Assembly: GCA_000469685.2 (NCBI GenBank)
Contig: LS997563.1
Span: forward strand, 5,952,437 to 6,016,436
DNA length: 64,000 bases
Direction of reading: 5' to 3'
Origin: Haemonchus contortus
Lineage: Eukaryota > Nematoda > Chromadorea > Rhabditida > Trichostrongylidae
A program made the translations under genes and the position numbers. Within the stretch, counting starts at the first letter, position 1. Each line of letters opens with the position of its first letter. Under the pieces are notes generated by a model. It did no database searches and was not told the DNA's origin. It saw only the letters and a list, made by a program, of their open reading frames with translations. Shown here in pieces: positions 1-11,451 of the stretch.

Positions 1-405
1 GATCCTCTAGGGATGCCAGTTTCCTTCCAGATTAGGAGCTCGCAACAGCATGACGCTTCTACGGAGCTATTTTTCATGTGAATACAGCATCACACGTTGC
101 TCTAATGGTCTCGTCTATAACTCACATCATTTCGAGAATGTTATTAAATGTACATAAATTATTCATTTTTATAGAATCGATAATGAAATACATGGAATTC
201 ACTTTTAATGCCATACAACCATCGAATTCTCTAAATTCCCGAACCAAATGCATAAGTGGCGACGATCGGGAAGAATAAGGTGATCTTGTTCAAATTTTCA
301 GATTGCGCCATGCTTTTCGCTTCCATTCCATATCGCAGATGAAGCTCGACGTGTTTCTGATTCCCATGATATGTTCGCCAAATCGTTTTTTCTAGTCAAG
401 TCAGG

Positions 406-487
406 CTGTACGGAGCTCCGCATCTTTTCTGATTTCAATTGGTTACCTGTACGGAGCTCCGCATCTTTTCTGATTTCAATTGGTTAC
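406..487. repeat. 41-bp perfect tandem duplication
   Basis: Two back-to-back copies of a 41-base unit beginning CTGTACGGAGCTCCGCATC, with copy boundaries at 406 and 447. The copies are identical, so the duplication looks recent. No gene overlaps it. Confidence 0.9.
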
Positions 488-2559
488 AATTCGTCAGTTT
501 AGTCTTACTGGTAACGAACAAACCCTTTTGAGTGAGGAAGGAGGGTTCGCTGAACTGAAGGTGCCCAAAAAAAAGCCCAAACATCATCACTGTCGACTTG
601 TATGATTACCATCGGTTGCTGAAAGATATGTTACGTCCTATAATGAGGTAACAGGGATGCGCCGCGCACTTGATCTCCTTTAAATGGTCTTCGTACGATT
701 GTTTGGCCTACACCATTACTTTTGCGAATGAATCGATATATGAGAATCACTCCCTACCCGACTATGCCAATTCCCTGCCAATCAATAATTTCAAAAAAAA
801 TCTATTTTTTCTCTTTTTTTTGGTGTTTTGCTTGGTTTGGGCGAGTTTTTTGGAAGGATCAGGCCATGGACTTTTGGGTGTACTGGTGGGACCGCCTATC
901 TCACGCACATCATTATCCATCCTCAGACCCTTTAAACGTCGTGAAAGTAGGCCAATTCTATGTATATGTGAAAAAAAACTTAAGGCTGAATGAAAGGACT
1001 TTTTCATTTTTCCAATCCTCTCCATTAGAATTCAAGGTCTTTCCCGGTTTGCCCTAATGAAAACGTTATAAACTGCATGGCTCATTTCCTTTGTAAGAGC
1101 CAAATTAATCCCATCGTCCATATGAACAATCTTTAGTGCTCGTCAGAAAGCAATTTCCGTTCTTCAAACGTTCATTCACGAGAACGCCTACATTATAATA
1201 TGCATGAAAGGGCCTCCTTTTCTTTTTGGGAATTCGTTCTTTCCGATAAGGGGGGAGAGAGGGCCGAATTGGGAGTATCTGGTTTCTCGCAACACCACAT
1301 TCGTGTCCAATTTGTTTCCCCTAATCGAATCACGTTCGGCATTATTAGCTACGTTGAGCACTCAATATTTTTGAGACCAGGATCCACAACCCTCGAGAAA
1401 AACCCGTCAAGTGGCTCGATTCTATCCGGGAAAACTGTCTATTCAACACAATCTCTCGGGGCCCGCTTCTACAGAGCAGATCTTCTTCGTAGGACCAAAA
1501 TGATCACTTTGTTGGTCGACCCAGTGGAGCTAACGTCACTTGGCTTCTGGTTTCTAGCTTGATTTCGATCGGAAGTTTTTTTTTTTTGTTTTCTCTACTT
1601 TGTAGTGGAAGTTGTCAACTTCTGCACGGCTCCAGCTTATGGATTCTATCTTTCCACTACTTACTTCTTTTCATTATTTACCTCCCTTTATTGTGAAAGT
1701 CATAGGTAGATTCAAAAAAATATCGTTTTAGTATTGGGCCGCTGAATTCCAGGAAAAAAATTTACCGTTTCAGCATAGACTCAAGGCGTCAAATTGTTCC
1801 ATTTGATCCCGGTCTCCTTGTTGTCTCTTCTTTATCTTCGGAGGTGGTTTCATGGTCTTAAGGGTAAAGTCTGGATTACTCTGGGGAGCTTGCTAGTAGT
1901 AAGAGTGGGACCTTTTCTGGACCGAGCAAGGTCCTAGTCTTTAGAAACCCTTGAATCAGATCCCAATTTCTTGTCCACACCTGGACAGACGTCAAGTTAG
2001 TATCACCATCTTGTTTACTATGCGCTTCATTAGGTACTCCAGGCATTTTCAAAAAAATGAAATTTTTAATATTTAATATGAAGCATGAATTTACGACTTC
2101 TCTATGGGCCCCACCTCACTCACTTGTTAACACAATAATTTTAGTATGAAGCCTTACTGGAACGTTGCCAAAAACGATGAAATTCTAGATTAAGGACTGA
2201 TGTAATCTGACCCCTATGCTTGTTTATAAGTTCTAGAATTTGCTATCAAGTATTGGATATACGTCTCATCTTTCATATTAACTACGCTGTTTCCTGGCAG
2301 CCCACAAGGGTAGAGGATAAGATTTTTGAAGCTCATAAGACCCATTTGGATTGCACCGTTGCGTTCTACTTTTATTCGGAATCGTAGAGTCCTTTGGAAG
2401 GGTACTTGCTTGGACACCAACCTAGAAAAGGATCGGGTAGCGATCTGGAGTTCGATCTCCACACTTCAAATATGGCAAAGGTCTTCACAACCCTTCCTCC
2501 GTCTTTGATAACAATACTGCGCATTAGGTCTACTTTATACTTCTTGTATATTAACAGAT

Positions 2560-2770
2560 TCGAGGTGGTGTAGTGTCAAGTCGACGTTCCGGCTAGCCAA
2601 GCCTTCCATCCCTCCGGGGGCGGTTAATTGGTTCCAGATTTGTCTGGGAATCTTAACTTCTGGCTTCTACATTGGCTAGCTACAGCAAGTCATTGTATAG
2701 ACTATATACGCATTCAACCGCCACTACCATTCGGAATGGAAGTCGAATGCTGTGGCGCACTCAATAAGGG
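2560..2770 (+). repeat. tRNA-related SINE-like repeat, copy 1 (degenerate)
   Basis: This stretch aligns with the copies at about 7285-7545 (same orientation) and 26072-26285 (reverse orientation). Shared blocks include CCAAGC..ACCTTCCAT, a CATTGGCT block, CATTGTATAG, ATACGCATTCAA and CCACTAC. The tRNA-like head is decayed here. Only a GGTGGT-containing remnant of the A-box side remains, so this looks like an older copy. Confidence 0.6.
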
Positions 2771-5762
2771 GATTAACTGATGTCAAAGACTGCATCTGTT
2801 GCATTCATAGGACGTCTTGATAGGGAAGGGTTCAATGGTAACGAAATAGTATATTTATAGGAATTTTTAATTGTTTATAAACGGACTTCTTTATTGGAAA
2901 TAAGAGGAATGCATTGTTAATAAGAAAAGTACTAAACGGCCGAGTTATTTTGAATTCATTTAATTTTTTACCTTCAAAAATAGCTTTGCTGGTGCTTTGA
3001 GGGCAATTGTACTTTCTATGTATTCGACTCGCCGTCTGTTCATGCATAAGCACTCTACTTGAATAACGGATTTTTTCTGTCTTTGGATTCTTAATGGAAG
3101 TAGAGTGGCTTTTCCGTAGCAAGGCTTTTCATAAAGCCATTACTTTTTCAGATCCTTTTAGGTTTTTGAATGAAAGGCTTACTTTTTGGGTTTTTTTCCG
3201 CCCGATAAAAAACTTTTTCGGCTAGCATTTGCAGAAGAATGGAGAAAATGGATGTGGCATACTAAAAGTCCTTTCTAGCTCTGAAGACCTAAGTTGTCCA
3301 CTTGGTTGCAGGCAATTTGTGTAGGCCCAGTTTCGAACCCTTGATGACGGTATCTCACAACCTAAGCGGAGTTGGTCCCAAAAGGTTACTTGAGTTCAAG
3401 TTGCATAACACCTCTGTATCCTTTTCAGACCTCTTGGGAGTCCCATTTTGACAACCTTCACAGCCAGCTTACTAGTTAAATGGTATCTGGTACGGTAACC
3501 AACTGGCTCAAAAAGTAAATGTTTCGTGGACGGGTGCAGTGCTTTGATGGGTGTAGTCAGCAATTTTCTCATAAACATGAAACTTCACAATTTGAAAATA
3601 CGTCATAATTTTGTCCCTTTTTCAGCTTCACACATAATAGTGACTTATGAAAAGTAAAAAAATAAAATAAAAATAAGTAAAATAAAAAATAATACGTCTG
3701 ACTTACTCCAATTACAAGACAAATTTTTATGTTGTTATTTTATCATTTTATTTAACTATTTATTTTAATAGAAAAATTTCCTATTTAGGTTGCTAGAAAA
3801 ACGAAGAGAACTTTCACTCTAGTGGAAGTATCTACCTAATATTCGCAGCCATTCAGATTCTTCCCGGGATTCTCTGAAAGCTTCCAAGAGGTTTCTATTT
3901 GAGGTCACTATCCAGCGTGGGCGCATAACATTTCTGGCTGCCTCTTCTTTGCTTATTCAACCCCATAATTGCCAATTTGTCTTCTCATATTTCTCATATC
4001 CGACTTATGCTCGCTTACGAGTTCGGATCCGGACACTCTGATGTTGAATTACATCGTGCCAAGCATTTGGCTTTGAAGCCCTTTCTAAGCGATTTGTGCG
4101 CACCTCAATCCAATACTACACAGTCCGAAACAAGGTCGGAGATGAGCCTATGCTGATCATCCGATTACGATATCATGAAATTTCTTGATATGATATACAT
4201 ATAGATGTGGCCAGGGTCTTTTTATGGCACTTCGATGGAATCTTCCGGGTAATCCCGGGAGGAGTCCGGCCGACCGTTGGAAGCGGAAGATACTTTCCGC
4301 ACAACCTCATGACTTTCCTGTCGAGCATGGCAGAGCAGCTTTATCTGCCCTCTCTTCATTCCTACAATTCGCTGAAAACAGCTACGAAGAATTTAATAAT
4401 GTAAATGAATTATTCATATCTACAATGACGCCCTTTCCAGCTGTTCTCCAAGTACTTAAGGGCGAACGACGCTTTTGTATTTCATTTACTTCCCCCTCGA
4501 TAGTAGTGTTTGAAGTACTGACACAAGCACTTTTGCCTCAGTGGCAAAATGCTCCACGTCTGAATGCTTAGGGAGCTATTTCATGATGCCATTCGCTATA
4601 CCATGCTCATATTTTATGTGCATCATACGTATCTATGGTAGTAAACGACCTTGTTTTGTATCATTCCCTATAGAAATGGCCCATCCAATTTTGGCCTGTT
4701 CTCTTTCTCTCCCTTCATTCTAACCATCTGTTTGATGTCGCCTCCGACTAGAGTAGGAACTAGCTGTTAGTTATCCTTGCTTCTGATACGATTCACTTGG
4801 GCAATGGATTCAGAATGACATCAGGTCATCTAAATAGGGTCTTTCTCCCGGAAGTGCAACGATTAACTACCCCAGAGTACTCAGAGGTTGAACCGTTTAG
4901 TGCTGGCTAAACTCATTTTGGGACATTCTACGCAATTGCCCTCCTTTCCTATCCTGTGGCATTCAAATCTGAAATTAGTCCGTTACATTCACTTTCCGGT
5001 CCTTGGCTTTGATAAACGACCTAGGTTTGAGACAAGATCCTTATACTGGAGCTTAGTACGATACTTCTAGTTCAGAAGGAACGGGGGATAGATAGACGCG
5101 AGCAGAATGCAACAAAGACTCACTTCGAATTTCATGGATGTATCTAAGCACCACTTACATATCTGCCCATTTGGGCACTTCCTCGGTCAGGGCAATGGCT
5201 TACAGTAATCAAATAATGTTGAAATCAGAAGTTTGAAAATTCCAAGAAAGGACCAGAAAGAGGGCGATGTCCCAGAGGATTATTGACTTCATTGGTAAGA
5301 TCTAATCGGATAAACTACCAGTGCAAGTGCAACCACCATGTTCAATACTACAACCTCCACCCCAGTGAAATCTAATAGCTTGGGATTCATTCCCGTTGGC
5401 TCAAGAAAGCTCAAGCATACCCACACTCGTTCATAGTTACTTATGTCCGTTTATAGTTTCAGTATACTTATGTAGTGCTGGGAAAGGATGCTCCCGCAAC
5501 GATTTTTTTTTATTATCTGAAGTACTGTCCTCTATCATACTACATACAGAAGGGTTCAGTTCCTCGTGCCAGTGCCTTTTAGATTCTTTCCTTTTTGTTC
5601 TTCCGACCTATTGAGCATCGAAATCCCACCGTATTCAAGCCTCGTTGTGCACGGTCGATGTCATCAAACGGCTACGTTCTCTGGTAAACTCTTCAACGCA
5701 CGGTTTATAGATTGTCCTGAAGTCTTCACACCGGTCCTACAGCGAACAACCGTGGAATCGGC

Positions 5763-8700
5763 ATGGAGAATATTCGAGAGTCAGAGTTACGTGATTTGTT
5801 CAAGGAATTTGACAAAAACGGTGATGGCAAAATAACGAGAGAAGAATTAGAGGTACGGCTTGATGTGACTGCTTTATTGTCTTCATATTTCATACTAGTA
5901 TTTCTAATTGTTAGAGTCTCCATCATGCCATAATGATGATTTCAGATGGCACTTATACAACTTGGTGAGCTACCGTCCAGTTCACGAATCGAAGCCATCA
6001 TCAGTCAAACAGATATCGACGGTAGGTTTCCGGCAATTTTAATTTTTTTCGCCTCTAGCCCAATTACCTTTTTCACTAGTCCTACCGTAATGTGGCCATC
6101 AATGAGCGATGTTTCAAAGAAACACTATTCTCTTGGGGTAATCTCTACCTATTGAGTAGCTATGAGGGATAGAAGCCCAGACATCTTGTCAGTGGATGAT
6201 ACAAAGGGAAGAAAAGTGTCCCTGATCAGATTTCGTGATAATTGGCGACCACTGTTGCACTCTTGTCCCTAGAGGCTGAGGAGAGGTAGGCCTAGTAACG
6301 CCAGTGCCACGCTGATGGCCCGGGGAACAGAGCTCTACGTGCTTGGGCCAACCTGGCTGGCCCACCGTCCACAGTTGGTTGATTGAACTGGACCTTTTTG
6401 GGAAGGTAAAGGGGTGACCTTATAGAACAGTAGCTGCCCTTGCAGGGCTACATATGAGGCACATATGCATTCATTGCATTCACATATGCATTCATGACAG
6501 CTATGTCTAAAAGAAGATGAATCAGGGCGCATTCTGCTAAGCACTGACTGAAATTGTTTTTTTTTTTTTTTTTTTTATTCTTTACTTCAACCCCTCCAAA
6601 ATTAGTGTACTGCTCCAGAAGCCATCCCCGTGCCATGAAAAAATCTTGATGACAGACAATCTCACTCCTTTCTAAGCTCTTCATGGCCCAGTCATGCCAG
6701 CTAAGGCTTGCTTCTTAGTGGTCTCAGCGGGTGAAGTTCAATTTGTTCCACTTATGCACAAACACTAATCATGGGGCTGAGTGCAGCTCTCGGACGAATC
6801 TTCAATGTGGTGCATCAGGCTGTCCCCCAGGGATTGGGAGTTGTTCAAAGTCCACACATTTCAGTTTCAAGAACTAGCATATCCCATTAAAGGGAAAAAA
6901 TGTGCATGTTTAGATGCAATGATCTATCTTAGCTCCCGGACGAATCTCCAATGTGGTGCATCAGGCTTACCATTACCATAAGGCTTTTAGCATAGGACAG
7001 GGCTCGGACCTACAGGTATTACTCAACTGTAGAGTTGAGTTGACGGTTTATCGTGTTTTGCACATGGAATCGACTTTTCTGAGGAGTCATTATAATGGTA
7101 ATTGGCGGCGATATCACTTCATTATTAGTGGATCGACTCGAAAGTACCAAAGTTGTACTAAAGGACAGAAAATAGATTTATTACGTCAGCTAACTCATTA
7201 ATCTAATCGATTATGCATTCCAATGGCTTCATATTTCTGAAGAAAATAGGTGAAGCGTCTGCTACTCCAAGGGGTTGTGAGTAAACTTTTGGGCAGAGCG
7301 GAGGTGGTGCATTGGCAAGAGGCGCACTTCACAAACGCATAGTCCCCGAGTGATATCCGCGCAGGCCAAGCAAACCTTCCATACCTACGCGGTCGCCTCA
7401 TTGGTATCAGACTGGTCTGGGAGGATAAAAGAGCACTGACTTGTACATTGGCTGGCCACTGCTAGTCATTGTATAGGCCACATACGCATTCAATACGCCA
7501 CTACAATTCTGAAAGGAAGTCGGATGCGTGGGCGCATTCTTCAGACAGGATCGATTAGGGCCACCAGACTTTACTTATTGGACTTTAAACTTACCGTGTT
7601 TAGGAAATGGCTGTATAGAAATCGATGAATTCCTTGAAGCTCTGCGGAAAACGCTGCTCAATCCTCGTGAGGAACGAGAACTACGAGAAGTATTCGGTGT
7701 ATGTTTTTTTTCTTCTCTACGGTATCCGAAGGTGTTCCCGAAGTTATAGTTTTTTCGGCACCTTTGAATATATTTCAATTTGCCCTTGGTTACCGAAGTT
7801 GCTCCTTTTGTTCGAAAACACCTGGTCAAAACGAAAACTCGACGTTTCATGAATTACTTGATTGTAATACAGTAATGGTCCCCATTGTGATATATTATTC
7901 AAAGATAAAAGATACGGAAATGTTAGTGCTCTATCGGGAAGAATGCAGATGTATGCAAAGGAGAGGAAACCAATTGGCAGAAGAAATAATGTGTGGTTGG
8001 TGCTTGCGGGAAGAAATTTGTTCTGAAAGTAACGCAATTAGCCCTAGAGAACCCTGCTTCGGCACTTGCCTTTCCTAATGGAGGTATCTCGGAATAATGG
8101 GGACGTGTCATTAAACATGGTAAGATACTACAAGAATGGTAGTCGGGGCTTAGTCAAAAAGCTTCAAATGAATAAGGAATGGGGTCAAAAACGACACAGA
8201 GGAAGGGAGAGGAGGGGCTGATGAGGGAAAGGGTAACAGGGGGGATCAAACTAGACACCCATGGTAAAAACAGAGTTACGGTAGCCAATAAATGAAAAAT
8301 GGATAAGGGTGAAGGCCAAAAGGTGGTTGATGAGTCAGGGAGGGGAAGCACGAGGAGAAGTAAGAGTGGTATATAACTGCATACTGTCCGATACAGTACT
8401 TACTCGTACCTACTCGGAGTTCTGTGCTGTGAACGGGACAACACTCGGGAGAGAGCTCGCGGTAGATGACTTCCAATACTCATAATTACCACTTACAGAC
8501 ATAAATTATCACCGCTTCTTCCGAAGTTCTAAGCGATAGACTACTTTTAGCTGAGAATTATGAAAAATAGCCGAAATGGTTTCAGGTGTTTGACAAAAAT
8601 GGTGATGGAATGATATCGGCTGATGATTTGCAAATGGCAATGCAGTCGCTGGGCGAAAAACTTAGTGAAGCTGATGCTAATGACATGATCAAAGAAGGAG

Positions 8701-9832
8701 ATGTGGATCGAGATGGCATGATCAATTTTCATGGTGGGAATTTCGTCTATAATTTTTCCTTCCTCGAAAGATCTCTTCACAGTAAACCCATAAGCACCAA
8801 AACTTCGAACTTTCTTCAATTGAAGAGTAGTTCAAATGGGGTTTGCAACCCTGTCAAGAAAAATTTCTCTTTTGTAAGACGGTGACGACAGATTCAATCA
8901 ATCCCGCCCACCACTCCGCTCACTCACGTATAGCAGTGTCCCTCTACGATCTAGTCCATGTTATCTGAGTTTTTGTCCATCACTGTAATCTATGAAGGAC
9001 TAGCTAAAAGCCAAAAGACAAAGCCATGGAGTGTTCAACGACATTCTATCAAAAAACGATATTTCCGTGAAATGTATTTAGGGGGTGAGTCATCCATTCA
9101 AAGGCTAGTATATCAAGAAATGAACTCGATGAAACGCGTTATGCCATGTTATATCGACATGCCAATTTTTCAATAAGGTCTTTCGTAGAGAAGGAGCACT
9201 GCGGTGGATAAGTTTTCTTTCTTTTTTTCTTTTTTTTTTGCAGGAGGTAATCATCCCAGCCACCCAGATGCTCCTACCCTACCCTGAGCTCATTGGGGAA
9301 ACTAAATTTCCTTAGCTGAAACCGCATAAAAGAGCTAAGGTAGTCGGTTCCCATCATCCTCTACGCATCCGATACAGTGCTAATATAACAAGGACTAACA
9401 CGTTAGACTGGGGAGACGGGCGTTAGGAACGATTTTGGGTAATCGATTTGCCGCACGCGGCTGTCGCGGACCACTCATTCGCCGTTATTACAGCTCTAGC
9501 GTTCTTCATACAGTTCAATCGATATGCGATCATTATTTTATGTATAATTCTACTATTAGTACTTTTGTTCTTGTATTTCTTACCTACTGCTGCATCCTGC
9601 TACATTTCTTCGCGCGCCCGCGACGCCCCTCTCACCGCGACGCGACCATTTCCTTCCTAACGCACAACACCCCGTTAGACTGAGTTCATTTCTTGATATA
9701 CTGACCTTCGAATGGGTGCCCCCCCCTAACTACATTTTCACCGATATTTCTTGCTAATGACTGATGCATCTTTGCCATTAACACAACCTCAGCTTTTCAG
9801 AATTCATCATGCTTATCAAGGGACGGCCATAA
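5763..9832 (+). CDS. Calmodulin-like EF-hand protein (5 exons, 146 aa)
   Basis: Joined exons 5763-5852, 5946-6021, 7604-7698, 8586-8733 and 9801-9832 give 147 codons including the stop, close to the 149 residues of calmodulin. Each junction has GT..AG borders and matching phase. Four EF-hand loops are visible: DKNGDGKITREE, DIDGNGCIEIDE, DKNGDGMISADD and DVDRDGMINFHE. The last Glu comes from a codon split between exons 4 and 5, which supports the small final exon encoding EFIMLIKGRP. Loop 3 has Asp instead of Glu at position 12, which usually weakens or alters Ca2+ binding. The family binds Ca2+ and then target helices in the cytosol. The N-terminus is short (MENIRESEL) compared with calmodulin. 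Divergence from calmodulin suggests a CAL-type paralogue, not calmodulin itself. Introns 2 and 4 each carry a dispersed repeat. Confidence 0.88.
7285..7545 (+). repeat. tRNA-related SINE-like repeat, copy 2
   Basis: It lies in intron 2 of the calmodulin-like gene, in gene orientation. The head GGTGGTGCATTGGCAAGAGG resembles a pol III A-box region, followed by GCGCACTTCAC. The body (CTTGTACATTGGCTGGCCAC, GTATAGGCCACATACGCATT, GCCACTACA) matches the reverse-strand copy at 26072-26285 and the older copy at 2560-2770. The B-box segment is degraded in this copy. Confidence 0.7.
9430..9660 (+). repeat. Dispersed repeat with a membrane-segment-like reading frame, copy 1
   Basis: About 230 bases align with 42345-42600 at roughly three bases in four, from GCCGCACGCGGCTGTCGCG through GCTACATTTCTTCG. 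One frame keeps a hydrophobic run in both copies (here NRYAIIILCIILLLVLLFLY). Copy 1 is open from about 9448 to 9660. It sits inside intron 4 of the calmodulin-like gene. It may be a fragment of a small membrane-protein gene or of a mobile element; neither could be identified. Confidence 0.55.
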
Positions 9833-11451
9833 ACGGAAAAATAATCATTACATCAAAAAATGGATTCGCGGCATAAGTGATCCGATTCAATAGATCTGAT
9901 GGAAGCAAATGTACTCCCGTATGCCACGGTATGCTTTTTTCTCCCATAAAAGGAGAAGACGGCCTTTTTTCATTTTGCTTCTAAGCCTGGAAGCCACTTC
10001 TACGCCTGTCACTGTCATAGCCAAAAAGAATCCTATTCCGTAGGATTTTCTCACCTCCATAACTGATTTTTATATCAAATCTATACTCATATGATGAGTA
10101 TATGGTGTATGAGCTGCTGTAACATTAATAGGAAATGGGATCGAGCTTGTGGGATGGAATCCTGCCTGAACGAACCGGGCGAGTGCCTGCTCTCTTGGCA
10201 TCTCACATTTGAAGAAGAACTCATTGAAATCGCTAGAAATTTCTCAGTAAACATCATATCACAGTTGAGCTCGGGAAAAGCAAAAGGCTTGTCTGACTCA
10301 GGATTCGATCCCACGAACTGCCCATGTCGGTGCAAAAACTTTGACGACCCGCAGTTCCGCCAACAACCTGATTGGTGAATATTGAATGGCACCAATCAGG
10401 TTATCAGCAAAGACGATTGTATCGATTATTAATTTAAGTCATATATGCCTTGAATGAATCGCATAATATCATGTACAAATTGATTTTTACTTGAATTGAT
10501 GGTATAAGCAGCACTTCTAAACAACATTCAACATTGAATGTGCCTTTATATGTGGCAGAGTTCTATTTTTTATGCAGAGTATAAACGCTTTGAGCGATCT
10601 TTACCTGTTCCTTTGCTGATTACCTTTCAAAGAATTCTTAACGAATAGATTTTCCAGAATATTGTAATCGACATTCAAAGATGTCCTAATTAAATGTTTT
10701 AAATAAACGCTGATTGCCGGCTTCGAACGTACAGATCTTCTTCTTCAGTTAGTCTCGGCAGTTATAGAAATTTTCTTCAGGTTCAGATAATTACGGAGCT
10801 TTCAAACTCCTAACCTACCTCACAGCGATTTTGGACTATCCAAACCGATCCTACAGACATCAATGAGTAGTGTTTTTAGTGCAAAGCCCCATGGAAACTA
10901 TTCACTAGATAGCATTAAGCTCACAGGTATAGCCACTCCACATTCTGGAGATATCTGCCTATTTATAAGTTATCGTCACTAGCAAAGGACCATACTTTAC
11001 GTATGATCGAACTTTGTTCTGAAACAAATATATCCAAGAGATATCTTCAAAACATTTCAATGCCAAACACAAAAATATAATTTATTTCGAGGTAACAGCA
11101 CTTCTGGAATGGAAAAAAGAATGCCTAAGGATCTTGTTAATCGATGAAAATATCTTCTCACTAAAACAATAACAAAAACAAAACAAAAAGGAAAACAAGA
11201 GAAAATGCAAGCTTCAAGTTCAAAAAACTAGTGCAATAATAAAAATTTGTTAAATTCAGTTCTAACTATTACTGAATTGAACCTAACTTTGGTCCTATCC
11301 TTAGTAAATATTAAAACTTCCAAGTACTTCTAATATCACATGAATTTAGCATAGCACTAAGATAAGGCACCAAGAATAAATAGCATGCAACCGGGAAGAG
11401 CCCTGAGCAAATGGGTAAGCAAGCTGACAATTAGGTATCGAACAGTATTTC
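9833..11451. other. Gene-free interval with a small hairpin
   Basis: No exon could be supported. It contains the 11-bp hairpin at 10368-10401. A tRNA-like B-box sequence on the minus strand near 10300-10315 (GGGATCGAATCC) may be a SINE remnant. The rest is A/T-rich. Confidence 0.5.
10368..10401. repeat. 11-bp inverted repeat (hairpin)
   Basis: Arms CCTGATTGGTG and CACCAATCAGG are exact reverse complements separated by 12 bases. It lies between the calmodulin-like gene and the 3' end of the convergent zinc-finger gene. It could be a transcript-end hairpin or a mobile-element end. Confidence 0.75.

Larger units (their letters stand above)
1..5762. other. Long interval without a supportable gene
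   Basis: Open frames here are short, overlap each other on both strands, and show no family motif or consistent exon borders. The longest runs (about 1200-1562 and 4224-4571 on +) start without a recognisable context and could not be tied to any protein. The interval holds a 41-bp tandem duplication (406-487), one copy of a tRNA-related dispersed repeat (about 2560-2770), and an A/T-rich low-complexity stretch (about 3655-3780). Distal exons of the gene starting at 5763, or an unrecognised gene, cannot be excluded. Confidence 0.5.

Noticed and set aside
1..10. First ten bases (GATCCTCTAG) match a common cloning polylinker
   Set aside because: Only ten bases agree and the next bases diverge from the linker, so vector origin cannot be claimed.
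1200..1562. 120-codon open frame on +
   Set aside because: No domain, no flanking exon with matching splice sites, and ordinary composition; treated as chance.
4224..4571. 115-codon open frame on + with a plausible donor after EEFNN
   Set aside because: It could be an exon, but no acceptor-bounded neighbours or family resemblance were found.
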